Assembly (NCBI RefSeq): GCF_016756595.1
Contig: NZ_AP023257.1
Location: 434,001 to 498,000 of the forward strand
Origin: Mesorhizobium sp. L-2-11
GTDB lineage: Bacteria > Pseudomonadota > Alphaproteobacteria > Rhizobiales > Rhizobiaceae
Direction: 5' to 3'
DNA: 64,000 nucleotides
Shown here: positions 42,108 through 51,890 of the stretch, in pieces
Numbering within the stretch: position 1 is the first letter of the stretch
Layout of the letters: every line of letters begins with the position of its first letter
The notes under the pieces: generated by a model
Told to the model about the DNA's origin: nothing
The model's database searches: none
What the model saw: only the letters and a program-made list of their open reading frames with translations
Position numbers and translations under genes: made by a program

Positions 42108-43931
42108 ATGGAAAACAACCGGAACTTCTTCATCACCATCGCGCTGTCGGTGCTGATCCTGTCGCTTTGGCAGTATTTTTACGTGCTGCCGCACAGCGAG
42201 GCGCAACGCGAGGCGGCCCGCATCGAAGAGCAGCGGCTAGCGGAGCAGAAGAAGGCGGCGCAAGCCGCCAGTCCGGGCGGCAGCGAAACGCCGGTGCCGC
42301 AGCAAGGCGCCATTCCCAATGCACCCAATGCGCCTGGAACCGACGGCACGACGCTGGCCAGCCGCGAGCAGGCGCTGGCGTCGACGAAGCGCGTCAGGAT
42401 CGACACGCCGAGCCTGGAGGGCTCGATCAATCTCACCGGCGCCCGTCTCGACGACCTCAAGCTCAAGCACTACAGGCTGACGGTCGACAAGAACTCGCCC
42501 GAGATCGAACTGCTCAACCCGGCAGCGCTGCCTACGGGCTACTATGCCGAGATCGGCTTTATCGGCAGCGACAAGACCGGCACGGTGCCGGGCCCGGAAA
42601 CCGTGTGGACCGTCGACGGCAATGCGACGCTGACCCCGGCGACCCCGGTCACGCTGACTTTCACCAACGACAAGGGTCTGACCTTCAAGCGCACCTTCTC
42701 CGTCGACGGCGACTACATGTTCACCGTCTCGGACACCGTGCAGAATTCGGGTTCAGCTGCTGTCACCCTGTCGAATTACGGCCGTGTCACACGTTTCGAC
42801 AAGCCTGCCGTTGCCAGCATCTATGTGCTGCATGAGGGGCTGATCGGCGTCACCGGCACGGAAGGCCTGCAGGAACACACATATTCGTCGATCGAGGAGG
42901 ACAAGCAGTTTACGCCGACCAAGTCGACCGATGGCTGGCTAGGCATCACCGACAAATACTGGGCGGTGACGCTGGTACCGACCGAGAAGCAGCCGTTCCA
43001 GCCGCGTTACGCCTATTTCGAGGACGGCCGCCCGCGCTACCAGGCCGACTTCCTCACTGACCCGATCACCGTCGATGCCGGCCAGTCGGCGACGGTCGAG
43101 AGCGAAATCTTCGCCGGCGCCAAGGAAGTCGCCAAGGTCAACGCCTATGCAGAAGACCGCAACATCAGGCTGTTCGACCGTTTGATCGACTGGGGATGGT
43201 TCATCTGGATCACCAAGCCGATGTTCTATCTGATCGACACGATGTACAAATTCTTCGGCAATTTCGGCCTGGCCATCCTGGCCACCACCGTCGTCGTCAA
43301 GGCCGCCTTCTATCCGCTCGCCAACAAGTCCTACGCGTCGATGGCGAACATGAAGAAGGTGCAGCCCAAGATGCTCGAGATCCGCGAGAAATACGCGGAC
43401 GACAAGATGAAGCAGCAACAGGCGATGATGGAGCTCTACAAGACCGAGAAGATCAATCCGCTCGCCGGCTGCTGGCCGGTGGCGCTGCAGATCCCGGTCT
43501 TCTTTGCGCTCTACAAGGTGCTCTACATCACCATCGAGATGCGGCACGCACCGTTCTTCGGCTGGATTCAGGATCTGGCGGCGCCCGATCCGACCTCGAT
43601 CTTCAACCTGTTCGGCCTCATTCCGATCGCTCTGCCGGATATGTTGATGATCGGCGTTTGGCCGCTGATCATGGGCCTGACCATGTTCTTGCAGATGCGC
43701 ATGAACCCGACGCCGCCCGACCCGACGCAGGCCATGATCTTCACCTGGATGCCGGTGGTCTTCACGTTCATGATGGCGGGTTTTCCGGCCGGCCTCGTCA
43801 TCTACTGGGCCTGGAACAATCTGCTTTCGATCATCCAGCAAGGCGTGATCATGAAGCGGCAGGGCGCCAAGATCGAATTGTGGGACAATCTGGTCGCGCT
43901 GTTTCGGAAGAAACCGTCGCCGGCGGAATAG
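42108..43931 (+). CDS. yidC: Membrane protein insertase YidC
   Basis: 607 residues, typical of Gram-negative YidC. An N-terminal helix (FFITIALSVLILSLWQYFYV) anchors a large periplasmic beta domain (about 75-345), followed by the five-helix insertase core: GWFIWITKPMFYLIDTMYKF, the C1 cytoplasmic hairpin, INPLAGCWPVALQIPVFFAL and AGFPAGLVIYWAWNNLLSII. It inserts proteins into the inner membrane alone or with SecYEG. Intact. Confidence 0.97.
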   Translation: MENNRNFFITIALSVLILSLWQYFYVLPHSEAQREAARIEEQRLAEQKKAAQAASPGGSETPVPQQGAIPNAPNAPGTDGTTLASREQALASTKRVRIDTPSLEGSINLTGARLDDLKLKHYRLTVDKNSPEIELLNPAALPTGYYAEIGFIGSDKTGTVPGPETVWTVDGNATLTPATPVTLTFTNDKGLTFKRTFSVDGDYMFTVSDTVQNSGSAAVTLSNYGRVTRFDKPAVASIYVLHEGLIGVTGTEGLQEHTYSSIEEDKQFTPTKSTDGWLGITDKYWAVTLVPTEKQPFQPRYAYFEDGRPRYQADFLTDPITVDAGQSATVESEIFAGAKEVAKVNAYAEDRNIRLFDRLIDWGWFIWITKPMFYLIDTMYKFFGNFGLAILATTVVVKAAFYPLANKSYASMANMKKVQPKMLEIREKYADDKMKQQQAMMELYKTEKINPLAGCWPVALQIPVFFALYKVLYITIEMRHAPFFGWIQDLAAPDPTSIFNLFGLIPIALPDMLMIGVWPLIMGLTMFLQMRMNPTPPDPTQAMIFTWMPVVFTFMMAGFPAGLVIYWAWNNLLSIIQQGVIMKRQGAKIELWDNLVALFRKKPSPAE

Positions 43932-44123
43932 ACGGCGCTGCCTTTCTGCCGAATCCAGGAAAGCCCGGCGCGGCGGTAGACACCGCCGCGACCTATAAGC
44001 TCCGCTATCGTTTCAGGGGCGCTGCGTCGATGAACAGGTGAGGATGATCCGCTGCGTACGCGGTCGGTGCTGCCGGGCGGATCGCGCTATTTTGACCTGC
44101 TGTTTCGTCGATGGAGCCAGACC

Positions 44124-44762
44124 ATGATCGGACCCAACCCCAACATCAAGCACCCGATCCCGATGCATAGCCGCGTCGGCTTTCTGAAGGGGCTGGTCAC
44201 GGCGCCGAACATCGAGATCGGCGACTTCACCTATTATGACGATCCGGACGGGCCGGACAAATTCGCCGAGCGATGCGTGCTGCATCACTATCCATTCATC
44301 GGCGACCGGCTGATCATCGGCAAGTTTTGCGCCATCGCCGAGGGCGCGCGCTTCATCATGAACGGCGCCAATCATGCCATGTCCGGCTTTTCGACCTATC
44401 CATTCAACATCTTCGGTCATGGCTGGGAAGAGGGTTTCGACCCGGCGACCTGGTCGAAGGAACTGCGCGGCGACACAGTGATCGGCAATGATGTATGGAT
44501 CGGCATGGAAGCGGCGATCCTGCCCGGCGTGGCGATCGGCCATGGCGCCATCGTTGCGGCAAAGTCGGTGGTGACGCATGACGTGGCGCCCTATGCGATC
44601 GTCGCCGGCAATGCGGCCAAGGTGGTGAAGATGCGTTTCGACGACAGGACCATCCGGCGGCTGTTGGCGGTGGCGTGGTGGGATTGGCCGGTGGAAAAGA
44701 TCAGCAGCAATGTGAATGCCATTCGTGGCGCCGATATTTCTGTTCTGGAGGCAGCGGTTTGA
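44124..44762 (+). CDS. Vat-type xenobiotic acetyltransferase (hexapeptide family)
   Basis: 212 residues from ATG 44124 (GGAG 7 bases upstream); an in-frame GTG-like extension to 44067 is unlikely. Left-handed beta-helix repeats and the loop [20 protein letters not shown], with the His of the GANH motif, match streptogramin/chloramphenicol acetyltransferases of the Vat/CatB group. [20 protein letters not shown] is the conserved hexapeptide run. Rhizobial members are not known to give resistance; the substrate is open. Its TGA overlaps the TTG start of engB. Confidence 0.9.
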   Translation: MIGPNPNIKHPIPMHSRVGFLKGLVTAPNIEIGDFTYYDDPDGPDKFAERCVLHHYPFIGDRLIIGKFCAIAEGARFIMNGANHAMSGFSTYPFNIFGHGWEEGFDPATWSKELRGDTVIGNDVWIGMEAAILPGVAIGHGAIVAAKSVVTHDVAPYAIVAGNAAKVVKMRFDDRTIRRLLAVAWWDWPVEKISSNVNAIRGADISVLEAAV

Positions 44763-45418
44763 ACGCGTTGAACAAGTCCGTGATCGGCATCGAGCTGTTC
44801 ACGCGGCCGTGGATCTTCATCCGCGGCGTGCCGGCGATGAAGTTCCTGCCGCCGGAAGGACCGCCGGAGATCGCTTTTGCCGGCCGCTCGAATGTCGGCA
44901 AATCGTCGCTGATCAACGCGCTGGTCAATCAGAAGGGACTGGCGCGCACGTCCAATACGCCGGGGCGGACGCAGGAACTCAACTATTTCGTTCCGGGCGG
45001 GTTTTCCGGCGAAGGCGCCGACCTGCCGCCGATGGCACTGGTCGACATGCCGGGCTACGGCTACGCCACCGCGCCCAAGGAAAAGGTCGACGACTGGACG
45101 AAACTCGTCTTCGACTATCTCAAGGGCCGCGTCACGCTGAAACGCGTCTACGTGCTGATCGACGCCCGCCACGGCATCAAGGCCAAGGACGACGAAGTGC
45201 TGACGCTGCTCGACAAGGCGGCGGTGTCCTACCAGATCGTGCTGACCAAGACCGACAAGATCAAGGCGGCTGGCGTGCCGCGATTGATCGAAGAGACACT
45301 GCAGAAGATCAAGAAGCGGCCGGCCGCGTTTCCGTTCGGTCTCGCCACGTCCTCGGAAAAGAACGAGGGCCTCGAGGAATTGCGCGCGGCGATCGTGCTG
45401 GCAGCCAATGGCGGCTAG
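44759..45418 (+). CDS. engB: Ribosome biogenesis GTPase EngB (YihA/YsxC)
   Basis: 219 residues from TTG 44759, which shares four bases with the Vat-like stop and has GGAGG 8 bases upstream. G1 GRSNVGKSS (42-50), G2 [10 protein letters not shown]3 DMPGYGYA, G4 TKTDK, G5-like TSSEKNEG. EngB acts in late 50S assembly and is usually essential. The overlap means its translation is coupled to the acetyltransferase gene. Its last 4 bp overlap the convergent TetR gene. Confidence 0.95.
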   Translation: MNALNKSVIGIELFTRPWIFIRGVPAMKFLPPEGPPEIAFAGRSNVGKSSLINALVNQKGLARTSNTPGRTQELNYFVPGGFSGEGADLPPMALVDMPGYGYATAPKEKVDDWTKLVFDYLKGRVTLKRVYVLIDARHGIKAKDDEVLTLLDKAAVSYQIVLTKTDKIKAAGVPRLIEETLQKIKKRPAAFPFGLATSSEKNEGLEELRAAIVLAANGG

Positions 45419-46134
45419 GACTTTGCCTCCAGCGCAATCGTCTGGGCGCTTTCTTCCGTGGCAAGCCTTTCGGTGCCGTAAGCCTTCAGGAACATGCCGA
45501 CGCCCGACCTGACGATGTGGTCGATTTCAGCCTGGCTTGGCGCTTTGGTGCGGTAGGCGAAGATGCACTGACGGAAAAGGCCCGCCAGGCACAGTTCGGT
45601 GAACTGATAGGCGGCAAGATCGACATCATCGACCTTGAGCAGGTCACGCTCGATGGCGGCATTGAGAAAAGCAACGACCTTGTCGTGGCCGCGTTTCGGG
45701 CCGCGTTCGTAAAAACGCGCGCCAAGTTCTGGGATCCTGTCGGACGCCCCGATTACGGTGCGCTGCGCCTGGACGACCTTTGCCGAGGTGATCTTGAGGG
45801 CCAGCACCTTGCCGAACTTCACCAGCGTCTCGCGAAGGTCGTCGGCGCGGTCGAGCATATCGTACATGTTCTTGAAGATCGTGCCGCGCTCCTCCTCGAT
45901 CAGCGCCTCGAACAGCTCTTCCTTGTTGGCGAAATAGACATAGATCGTGCCCTTGGAAACGCCGGCCTCGCGGGTGATGTCGTTCATCGACGCCGCTTCG
46001 AAGCCCTTGTCGATGAAGACACGACGCGCGCCCTCGATGATCTGGCTGCGCTTGACCGGGTCCTGCCCCGCCGCCGGGCGGCCGCGACGCAGGCCATCCA
46101 GCAGATCGCACTGGTCTTTGTCGGCTTCGGTCAT
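45415..46134 (-). CDS. TetR-family repressor of the EmrAB-type pump
   Basis: 239 residues. The N-terminal HTH is typical: [50 protein letters not shown]. The C-terminal domain is of the TetR_C_7/AefR-like sort. It is divergent from the efflux operon, with two GAACCG/CGGTTC dyads between the genes, so it very likely represses the pump and itself until a toxic ligand binds. Confidence 0.9.
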   Translation of the reverse strand: MTEADKDQCDLLDGLRRGRPAAGQDPVKRSQIIEGARRVFIDKGFEAASMNDITREAGVSKGTIYVYFANKEELFEALIEEERGTIFKNMYDMLDRADDLRETLVKFGKVLALKITSAKVVQAQRTVIGASDRIPELGARFYERGPKRGHDKVVAFLNAAIERDLLKVDDVDLAAYQFTELCLAGLFRQCIFAYRTKAPSQAEIDHIVRSGVGMFLKAYGTERLATEESAQTIALEAKS

Positions 46135-46156
46135 AATGTCACACCTCGAAAAATTT

Positions 46157-46235
46157 TCGAACCGATCGGTTCGATCGCCCTTGATATGGCCCTCTCTCCG
46201 CGCTAAGTCAACGCCAGCATCGAACCGAACGGTTC
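46157..46235. promoter_or_regulatory. Two TetR operators, GAACCG-NN-CGGTTC
   Basis: TCGAACCGATCGGTTCGA at 46157-46174 is a perfect 18-bp palindrome; GAACCG-AA-CGGTTC at 46222-46235 repeats its core. A candidate pump promoter lies between them: TTGATA (46181-46186), 17 bp, TAAGTC (46204-46209). The second site would cover the transcription start. Confidence 0.78.
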
Positions 46236-46290
46236 AGTCTGACTGTTTCCTGAGAGATGCCCAGCCTCCAGCAATGCCAAGAGAGATGCC

Positions 46291-47472
46291 ATGTCCTCGA
46301 ACGCGACCCCCACCGCCGAAGTCCGTCCCTTCCCCAACGCCAAGGTCGCGCCGGCAGCCGAAGCGCCGAACCTACCGACTGAGCCCGCAACGAGTCCTCC
46401 GGCCGAGGCACCGGCCAAAAAGAAGCGTTCGGCACGCTCCCTTCTGTTGCCGATCATCGCGCTTGGCTTGCTGGGCGCAGGTGCCTGGTATGGCTATGAT
46501 TACTGGACCGACGGGCGTTTCATGATCTCAACCGACGACGCCTATGTCCAGGCCGACATGGCATTCATATCGCCAAAAATTTCCGGCTATGTCGATCAGG
46601 TCAAGGTGACCGAGAACCAGCAGGTCAAGGCCGGCGACCCGCTACTGGTCGTCGACAATGGCGACTACAAAATAGCGGTCGCTCAGGCCGAGTCGCAGAT
46701 CGCCACCTTGAGCAAGACCCTCGACCGTATCGACGCCCAGACTTCAGCCGCGCGCGCCTCGCTCGAGCAGGCGCAGGCGCAGAAGACCGCCGACCAGGCC
46801 GCCGCCGCCAATGCGGCGCGTGTTCAAGCGCGCGCCGCCCAATTGCTCAAGACACATGTCGGCACCCAGGCCCAGTTGGATGATGCCCAGACCGCGGTCG
46901 AGCAGGCCAATGCCGCCCTTGTTGGCGCCGACGCCCAGATCGCGGCGGCTGAGGCCAATATCGGTGTGCTCCAGGCGCAGCGCGCGGAGACGGCAAGCAC
47001 GCTGGCGTCGCTGCAGCTTGCCAGGGACAAGGCCGCGCGCGACCTGTCGTTCACCGTGCTTCGCGCGCCCTATGACGGTGTCGTCGGCAACCGCTCGGTC
47101 GAACAGGGCGACCTGATCAGCCCCGGACAGAAGCTCGCCGTCATCGTGCCGTTGGACAAGCTCTATATCGTCGCCAATTTCAAGGAGACCCAGCTTGCCC
47201 GGCTGGTGCCTGGTGAAAAGGTCAGGATTTCGGTCGACGCGATCGACGGCCAGGATTTCGAAGGCACCGTCTCGTCGCTGGCGCCGGCATCCGGCGCGGT
47301 GTTTTCGCTGCTGCCGCCGGAAAACGCCACCGGCAACTTCACCAAGGTCGTGCAGCGCGTCCCGGTTCGCATCGACGTGCCGGCGGAAGTGCTGAAGACA
47401 GGCAAGCTGCGCGCCGGCCTCAGCGTCGTCGTCGCCGTCGACAGCCGCACCGCACCGGCCGCGTCGAACTGA
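46291..47472 (+). CDS. HlyD/EmrA-type membrane fusion protein
   Basis: 393 residues. A Pro/Ala-rich cytoplasmic N-terminus, one membrane helix (about 52-70: LLPIIALGLLGAGAWYGYDY), a biotinyl-lipoyl-like domain (STDDAYVQADMAFISPKISG), a long coiled coil (about 130-245), and a beta-barrel (LRAPYDGVVGNRSVEQGDLI). It spans the periplasm and links the MFS pump to an outer-membrane channel. First gene of the pump operon. Confidence 0.93.
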   Translation: MSSNATPTAEVRPFPNAKVAPAAEAPNLPTEPATSPPAEAPAKKKRSARSLLLPIIALGLLGAGAWYGYDYWTDGRFMISTDDAYVQADMAFISPKISGYVDQVKVTENQQVKAGDPLLVVDNGDYKIAVAQAESQIATLSKTLDRIDAQTSAARASLEQAQAQKTADQAAAANAARVQARAAQLLKTHVGTQAQLDDAQTAVEQANAALVGADAQIAAAEANIGVLQAQRAETASTLASLQLARDKAARDLSFTVLRAPYDGVVGNRSVEQGDLISPGQKLAVIVPLDKLYIVANFKETQLARLVPGEKVRISVDAIDGQDFEGTVSSLAPASGAVFSLLPPENATGNFTKVVQRVPVRIDVPAEVLKTGKLRAGLSVVVAVDSRTAPAASN

Positions 47473-47494
47473 GCGGCCGCCTGGGAGCAATGCC

Positions 47495-49087
47495 GTGGCA
47501 ACCGCAACCTTGACAGCAGGATCGCCGCCGGCGAGGCTGGCTACGCCTGATACCATTTCCACACGCCGCATCATCGCCTTCCTGGCGATGGTGTTCGGCA
47601 TGTTCATGGCGATCCTCGACATCCAGATCGTTTCGGCCTCGCTGGCCGAGATCCAGGCCGGCTTGAGCGCCAGCTCCGACGAAATTCCGTGGGTGCAGAC
47701 CGCCTATCTGATCGCCGAAGTCATCATGATCCCGCTGTCCGGTTTTCTCAGCCGGATGCTGTCGACGCGTGTGCTGTTCACCGTCTCTGCGGCCGGCTTC
47801 ACCGCCGCGAGTGCGCTGGCGGCGACCGCCACCAACATCGACCAGATGATCGTCTACCGCGCCGTCCAGGGCTTCATTGGCGGCGGCATGATCCCAAGCG
47901 TGTTCGCTGCCGCCTTCACCATCTTTCCGCCGTCGCGCCGTGCCATGGTTTCGCCGATGATCGGCCTGGTGGCGACGCTGGCGCCGACCATCGGCCCGAC
48001 TGTCGGCGGCTATATCAGCCATGCCATGTCCTGGCACTGGCTGTTCCTGATCAATGTGGTGCCCGGCATCATGGTGACCGCCGCGGCATGGTCGCTGATC
48101 GACTTCGACAAGCCCAATCTCAGCCTGTTCCGCAAGTTCGACTGGTGGGGCCTTGCCGGCATGGCGGCTTTCCTCGGCTCGCTGGAATATGTGCTCGAGG
48201 AAGGTCCCAACAACGACTGGCTTCAGGACCAGGCCGTGTTCGTCTGCGCCATCCTGATGACGGCCGGCGCGGTGCTGTTCTTCTGGCGCGCCTTCACTGC
48301 CGAGGAGCCGATCGTCGACCTGAAAGCCTTCGCCAACGTCAACTTCGCTTTCGGCTCGCTTTTCTCCTTCGTCATCGGCATCGGCCTCTACGGCCTGACC
48401 TATCTCTATCCGGTGTATCTCGGGCGCATCCGCGGCTACGATTCCCTAATGATCGGCGAGGCGCTGTTCGTCAGCGGCCTGGCGATGTTCGTCACCGCGC
48501 CGATTTCCGGCATCCTGTCGCGCAAGATGGATCCGCGGCTGATGATGATGATCGGCTTCTTCGGCTTCGCTGCCGGCACCTGGCGGATGACCTATCTGAC
48601 CGCCGACTGGGATTTCTGGGAGCTTTTGCTGCCGCAGATCCTGCGCGGCGCCTCGATGATGCTGTGCATGGTGCCGATCAACAACATCGCGCTGGGAACC
48701 CTGCCGCCTGACCGGCTTAAGAATGCATCCGGCCTGTTCAACCTCACCCGCAATCTCGGTGGCGCCGTCGGTCTTGCCGTCATCAACACCGTGCTGATCG
48801 ATCGCAGCGCCTTCCATTACGCGAGGCTGGCCGAGCACGTGCAATGGGGCAGCGCCGAGGCGCAGACCAGGCTGCAGAACATGACCCTCGACTTCCAGCA
48901 GAATGCCGGCCTCGACGCCTCCAAGGCGGCGATCTCCAAACTGTCCGGCATGGTCCAGCAGCAGGCTTCGCTGCTGTCCTTCATGGACGTGTTCTATCTC
49001 TTGACGTCGCTGTTCGCCACGCTGGCGGTCTTCACCATGGTCATCCGCAAGCCGGCCGAGCCGGCTGGCGGAGATGGCGGACACTGA
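47495..49087 (+). CDS. DHA2 (EmrB-type) 14-helix MFS efflux pump
   Basis: 530 residues from GTG 47495 with GGGAG upstream, 22 bp after the EmrA-like gene. Fourteen predicted helices. FMAILDIQIVSASLAEIQAG matches the LDxTIVNVALP motif of DHA2 pumps; APTIGPTVGGYISHAMSWHW and LFLINVVPGI are also typical. A proton-driven exporter of hydrophobic toxic compounds, acting with the fusion protein upstream and an outer-membrane factor encoded elsewhere. Confidence 0.93.
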   Translation: MATATLTAGSPPARLATPDTISTRRIIAFLAMVFGMFMAILDIQIVSASLAEIQAGLSASSDEIPWVQTAYLIAEVIMIPLSGFLSRMLSTRVLFTVSAAGFTAASALAATATNIDQMIVYRAVQGFIGGGMIPSVFAAAFTIFPPSRRAMVSPMIGLVATLAPTIGPTVGGYISHAMSWHWLFLINVVPGIMVTAAAWSLIDFDKPNLSLFRKFDWWGLAGMAAFLGSLEYVLEEGPNNDWLQDQAVFVCAILMTAGAVLFFWRAFTAEEPIVDLKAFANVNFAFGSLFSFVIGIGLYGLTYLYPVYLGRIRGYDSLMIGEALFVSGLAMFVTAPISGILSRKMDPRLMMMIGFFGFAAGTWRMTYLTADWDFWELLLPQILRGASMMLCMVPINNIALGTLPPDRLKNASGLFNLTRNLGGAVGLAVINTVLIDRSAFHYARLAEHVQWGSAEAQTRLQNMTLDFQQNAGLDASKAAISKLSGMVQQQASLLSFMDVFYLLTSLFATLAVFTMVIRKPAEPAGGDGGH

Positions 49088-49129
49088 TCGCGCAGCTTTG
49101 CGCGTCCAAAGGACGCGCGGCGCTTTATG

Positions 49130-49630
49130 TCAGGCGGTGGCCGGCTTGAAAGTCAGGGCGACGCCGTTGATGCAATGACGCAAACCGGTCGGCGGCGGGC
49201 CGTCGTCGAAGACATGGCCGAGATGACCGCCGCAACGGCGGCAGTGGACCTCGGTTCGGGTCATGCCCAGCGACCTGTCCACGGTCATGCCGACAGCGTT
49301 GGGAATCTCCTGCCAGAAGCTCGGCCAGCCGGTGCCGGAATCGAACTTGGTTTCGGAGGAATAGAGCGGCAGGTCGCAGCCGGCGCAGGCGAAGGTGCCC
49401 TTGCGGTGTTCGTTGAGCAGCGGGCTGGTGCCGGGATATTCGGTGCCTTCCTTGCGCAGCACGTTGAAAGCCGCGTCGGACAGGATGGCGCGCCACTCGG
49501 CCTCGGTCTTGGTGACCTCGAAGGTTTCGGTCGCGTGTGCGTCCTGCGGCCGGCCCATGCGCAGCGCTGCTGCCGTGCCTGCCAACAATGCCACAGCAGC
49601 ACCGCTCCAAAGAAAGTCGCGCCGGATCAT
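49130..49630 (-). CDS. msrB: Tat-exported methionine-R-sulfoxide reductase
   Basis: 166 residues from ATG 49630, with AAGGAGG 7 bases before it. Twin-Arg signal MIRRDFLWSGAAVALLAGTA, then the MsrB fold: zinc pairs CAGC and CRRC, GTGWPSFWQEIP, GGHLGHVFDDGPPPTGLRHC with the catalytic Cys in HCING. Most MsrB proteins are cytosolic; this one should repair oxidised methionine in periplasmic proteins. Separated by 43 bp from the convergent pump gene and upstream of the fasciclin/sigma-factor cluster. Confidence 0.92.
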   Translation of the reverse strand: MIRRDFLWSGAAVALLAGTAAALRMGRPQDAHATETFEVTKTEAEWRAILSDAAFNVLRKEGTEYPGTSPLLNEHRKGTFACAGCDLPLYSSETKFDSGTGWPSFWQEIPNAVGMTVDRSLGMTRTEVHCRRCGGHLGHVFDDGPPPTGLRHCINGVALTFKPATA

Positions 49631-49854
49631 CGCCATTCCTCCTTCCATCCGTTTGCCAAATTCGACCGTCACATGGAAATCAAAAGCCGGTGACGGCCAG
49701 CTCCCGACAACGGCACTCCGCACCTGCCCCACGCCTGCAGCGGAGGGCGGACGGTGCGGAGTGTACGCCTGTCGATTGCGCGGGTCACGCAAGCGGAAAT
49801 CCGCGCACCCGGCAGGGAGCCTCAGCCATATCTTCGCTGGCGACGACCCCTTCG

Positions 49855-50412
49855 TTACATCTTCGGCAGGAGAACCTTGTCGATGACGTGGATGACGCCG
49901 TTCGACTGCTCGACATCGGCGACGGTCACATTGGCGACATTGCCGTTCTCGTCGGTCGCGGTGACCTTGCCGTTTTCGGCCTTGAGCGTCAGTTCGCAGC
50001 CGCCAACCGTCTTGACCTTGTGTGCGCCACCATCGTCCATGGCCATCTTGGCGACGTCGGCGGCCATCGCCTTGGCACCGATGACGTGGCAGGTCAGGAT
50101 CTTGACCAGCTTGTCCTTGTTTTCGGGCTTGAGCAATGTATCGACGGTGCCGGCCGGAAGGGCGGCAAAGGCCTCGTTGGTCGGCGCGAACACGGTGAAG
50201 GGGCCGGCACTCTGCAGCGTGTCGACGAGACCACCGGCCTTGACGGCCGCGACCAGCGTCGTGTGATCCTTCGAATTGACGGCGTTCTCGACGATGTTCC
50301 TGGTGGCATACATGGCGGCGCCGCCGACCATCGGATTTTCGGCATTGGCGGCGGTGGCGAGCGCGGAGACGGCGACCGTTCCGGCAAGCAAAAGGGTGGC
50401 GAATTTACGCAT
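49855..50412 (-). CDS. Exported fasciclin-domain protein
   Basis: 185 residues. Signal peptide MRKFATLLLAGTVAVSALAT ending ANA. The remainder is a single FAS1 domain: LVAAVKAGGLVDTLQSAGPF (H1), TVFAPTNEAFAALPAG, and the H2 segment GVIHVIDKVLLP at the end. AAGGAG precedes the ATG. FAS1 proteins mediate adhesion; in alphaproteobacteria they are repeatedly found next to SigK/RskA genes, suggesting it is part of that regulon. Confidence 0.93.
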   Translation of the reverse strand: MRKFATLLLAGTVAVSALATAANAENPMVGGAAMYATRNIVENAVNSKDHTTLVAAVKAGGLVDTLQSAGPFTVFAPTNEAFAALPAGTVDTLLKPENKDKLVKILTCHVIGAKAMAADVAKMAMDDGGAHKVKTVGGCELTLKAENGKVTATDENGNVANVTVADVEQSNGVIHVIDKVLLPKM

Positions 50413-50619
50413 TATTTCTATCTCCTTAGTTTATTCTTGCCCTCTTTGGGGCACAAGGAGATACGGCGAATAAATGCCCGAGTTTCGCTGTTCAGGAGAA
50501 AATTTTATGTTTTTATAACGGCGAGCATGATTTTCATGGCAGGAACCTTACAGCCTGCATGCTTCTAAGCTAAAGTCACCACGGGCGATAGACTTAAAAT
50601 CTTCTCGAAAAATCAACAG

Positions 50620-51330
50620 TCAGATGCTCTTCAGATCGCCCGCGGCGACCACAGGGCCGGTCGGCTGGCCGGTCGGCGAACCGCCGGCCGGCTCGAGGCT
50701 GACCGCAAGCACGGCGCCTTGCGCAAGTCTTTCCTGCACGGCCGGGGAGATGGTCATACGCACGGTCTGGCCGGCCGGGATGACGCCCATCGAGACTGGC
50801 GCATTCTTGCCCTCGATCATCCACAGCTCGAAATCCTTGCCGGCGGCGCGCTCGCCGGATACATGCGACAGGCCGACCTCGCGACGGGCGGCATCATAGA
50901 CAGCGAGGTAGCTGACGTCGCTACCATCGGCAGCCAGCGAGGCGATGAGCCGCGGCTGCTCGGCCGGCGCATTGAGATACGGCACTGCGATATAGATCGC
51001 CAACGCCGCGACGGAAGCGGCGGCAAGACCGCGCCAGAAGGTAAGGCTTGACCAGAGGCCAGCGCGAGGCTCTGCGACGAACAGCCGGCGATCCAATGCC
51101 TCCTTGACCCTGATCGGCGGCTCTGTCTCCGGATAGGCGTCGGCCATCGGCGAAAGACGTGCCTCCCAGGCATCGACAAGACGCGCGAAAGCGGCGTCAG
51201 CGTCGATGCGACGTGACGCGATCTCGCGTTCGTCCGCAGCCAGGACGCCAAGGACGTATTCGGCGGCGAACAGGTCGTCGCCACCAGATTCCGCTCCGTC
51301 ATCCTTTGCCAGCGTCATCTTTCCAGACAC
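50620..51330 (-). CDS. Anti-sigma factor, RskA-like
   Basis: 236 residues. The N-terminal anti-sigma domain (LFAAEYVLGVLAADEREIAS; VDAWEARLSPMADAYPETEP) binds the sigma factor. One membrane helix (about 98-117) and a periplasmic RskA domain follow (DGSDVSYLAVYDAARREVGL; GKDFELWMIEGKNAPVSMGV; LAVSLEPAGGSPTGQPTGPV). Its start overlaps the end of the sigma gene by 16 bp. Release of the sigma factor would follow a periplasmic redox or envelope signal and proteolysis; inferred from the family. Confidence 0.92.
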   Translation of the reverse strand: MSGKMTLAKDDGAESGGDDLFAAEYVLGVLAADEREIASRRIDADAAFARLVDAWEARLSPMADAYPETEPPIRVKEALDRRLFVAEPRAGLWSSLTFWRGLAAASVAALAIYIAVPYLNAPAEQPRLIASLAADGSDVSYLAVYDAARREVGLSHVSGERAAGKDFELWMIEGKNAPVSMGVIPAGQTVRMTISPAVQERLAQGAVLAVSLEPAGGSPTGQPTGPVVAAGDLKSI

Positions 51331-51854
51331 TCTCTGAGCTTCAACAGGCTGCGCCGCAGCCAGGTCCGCATCGTATTCAGCGGCACGTCATGGCGCGCGG
51401 CCAGATCGGCATAGCTTTCGCCGTCCAGATACGCGCCCCGGACGGCCGCCGCCCGGTCCTTTTCCAATTCGTCGAGACAGCGATGGATGCGCCCGGATTC
51501 ACCGCCCGCAACAGCCGCAGCTTCCGGTCCCGGCGCCGGATCGGCGACGTCGAGCGCAGCGTCGATATAGGCGGCAGGCTCTCGCCGCGCCCTTATCCGA
51601 TCGATCGCGTGATTGCGCGCAATGGCCACCAGCCAGGAAATCGGGCTTAGCTCCGAAACGGCGAAACGGTCAGCCTTCGTCCATATCTTGACGAAGACCT
51701 CTTGCAGCGCCTCTTCCGCCTCTCCCCGGTCCTTCAATACACGAAGGCAGACGCCGAAAAGTTTCGCGCTGGTCTGCCGGTAGAGCAGATCGAATGCAGC
51801 CCGGTCCTTCATAGAAGTCCGGACGATCAGGTCGCTGATGTCCTGCGGCGTCAT
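51315..51854 (-). CDS. ECF sigma factor, SigK type
   Basis: 179 residues from ATG 51854. Region 2 (DRAAFDLLYRQTSAKLFGVC; GEAEEALQEVFVKIWTKADR; SWLVAIARNHAIDRIR) and region 4 (RGAYLDGESYADLAARHDVP; MRTWLRRSLLKLRECL) are both intact; no extra C-terminal domain. It is co-transcribed with the anti-sigma gene. Probable targets include the fasciclin and perhaps msrB gene just downstream. An upstream palindrome at 51891 may be part of its control. Confidence 0.93.
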   Translation of the reverse strand: MTPQDISDLIVRTSMKDRAAFDLLYRQTSAKLFGVCLRVLKDRGEAEEALQEVFVKIWTKADRFAVSELSPISWLVAIARNHAIDRIRARREPAAYIDAALDVADPAPGPEAAAVAGGESGRIHRCLDELEKDRAAAVRGAYLDGESYADLAARHDVPLNTMRTWLRRSLLKLRECLER

Positions 51855-51890
51855 CGGCTGCCAAATTAAGCAATTGCCCAAATTATTCCA

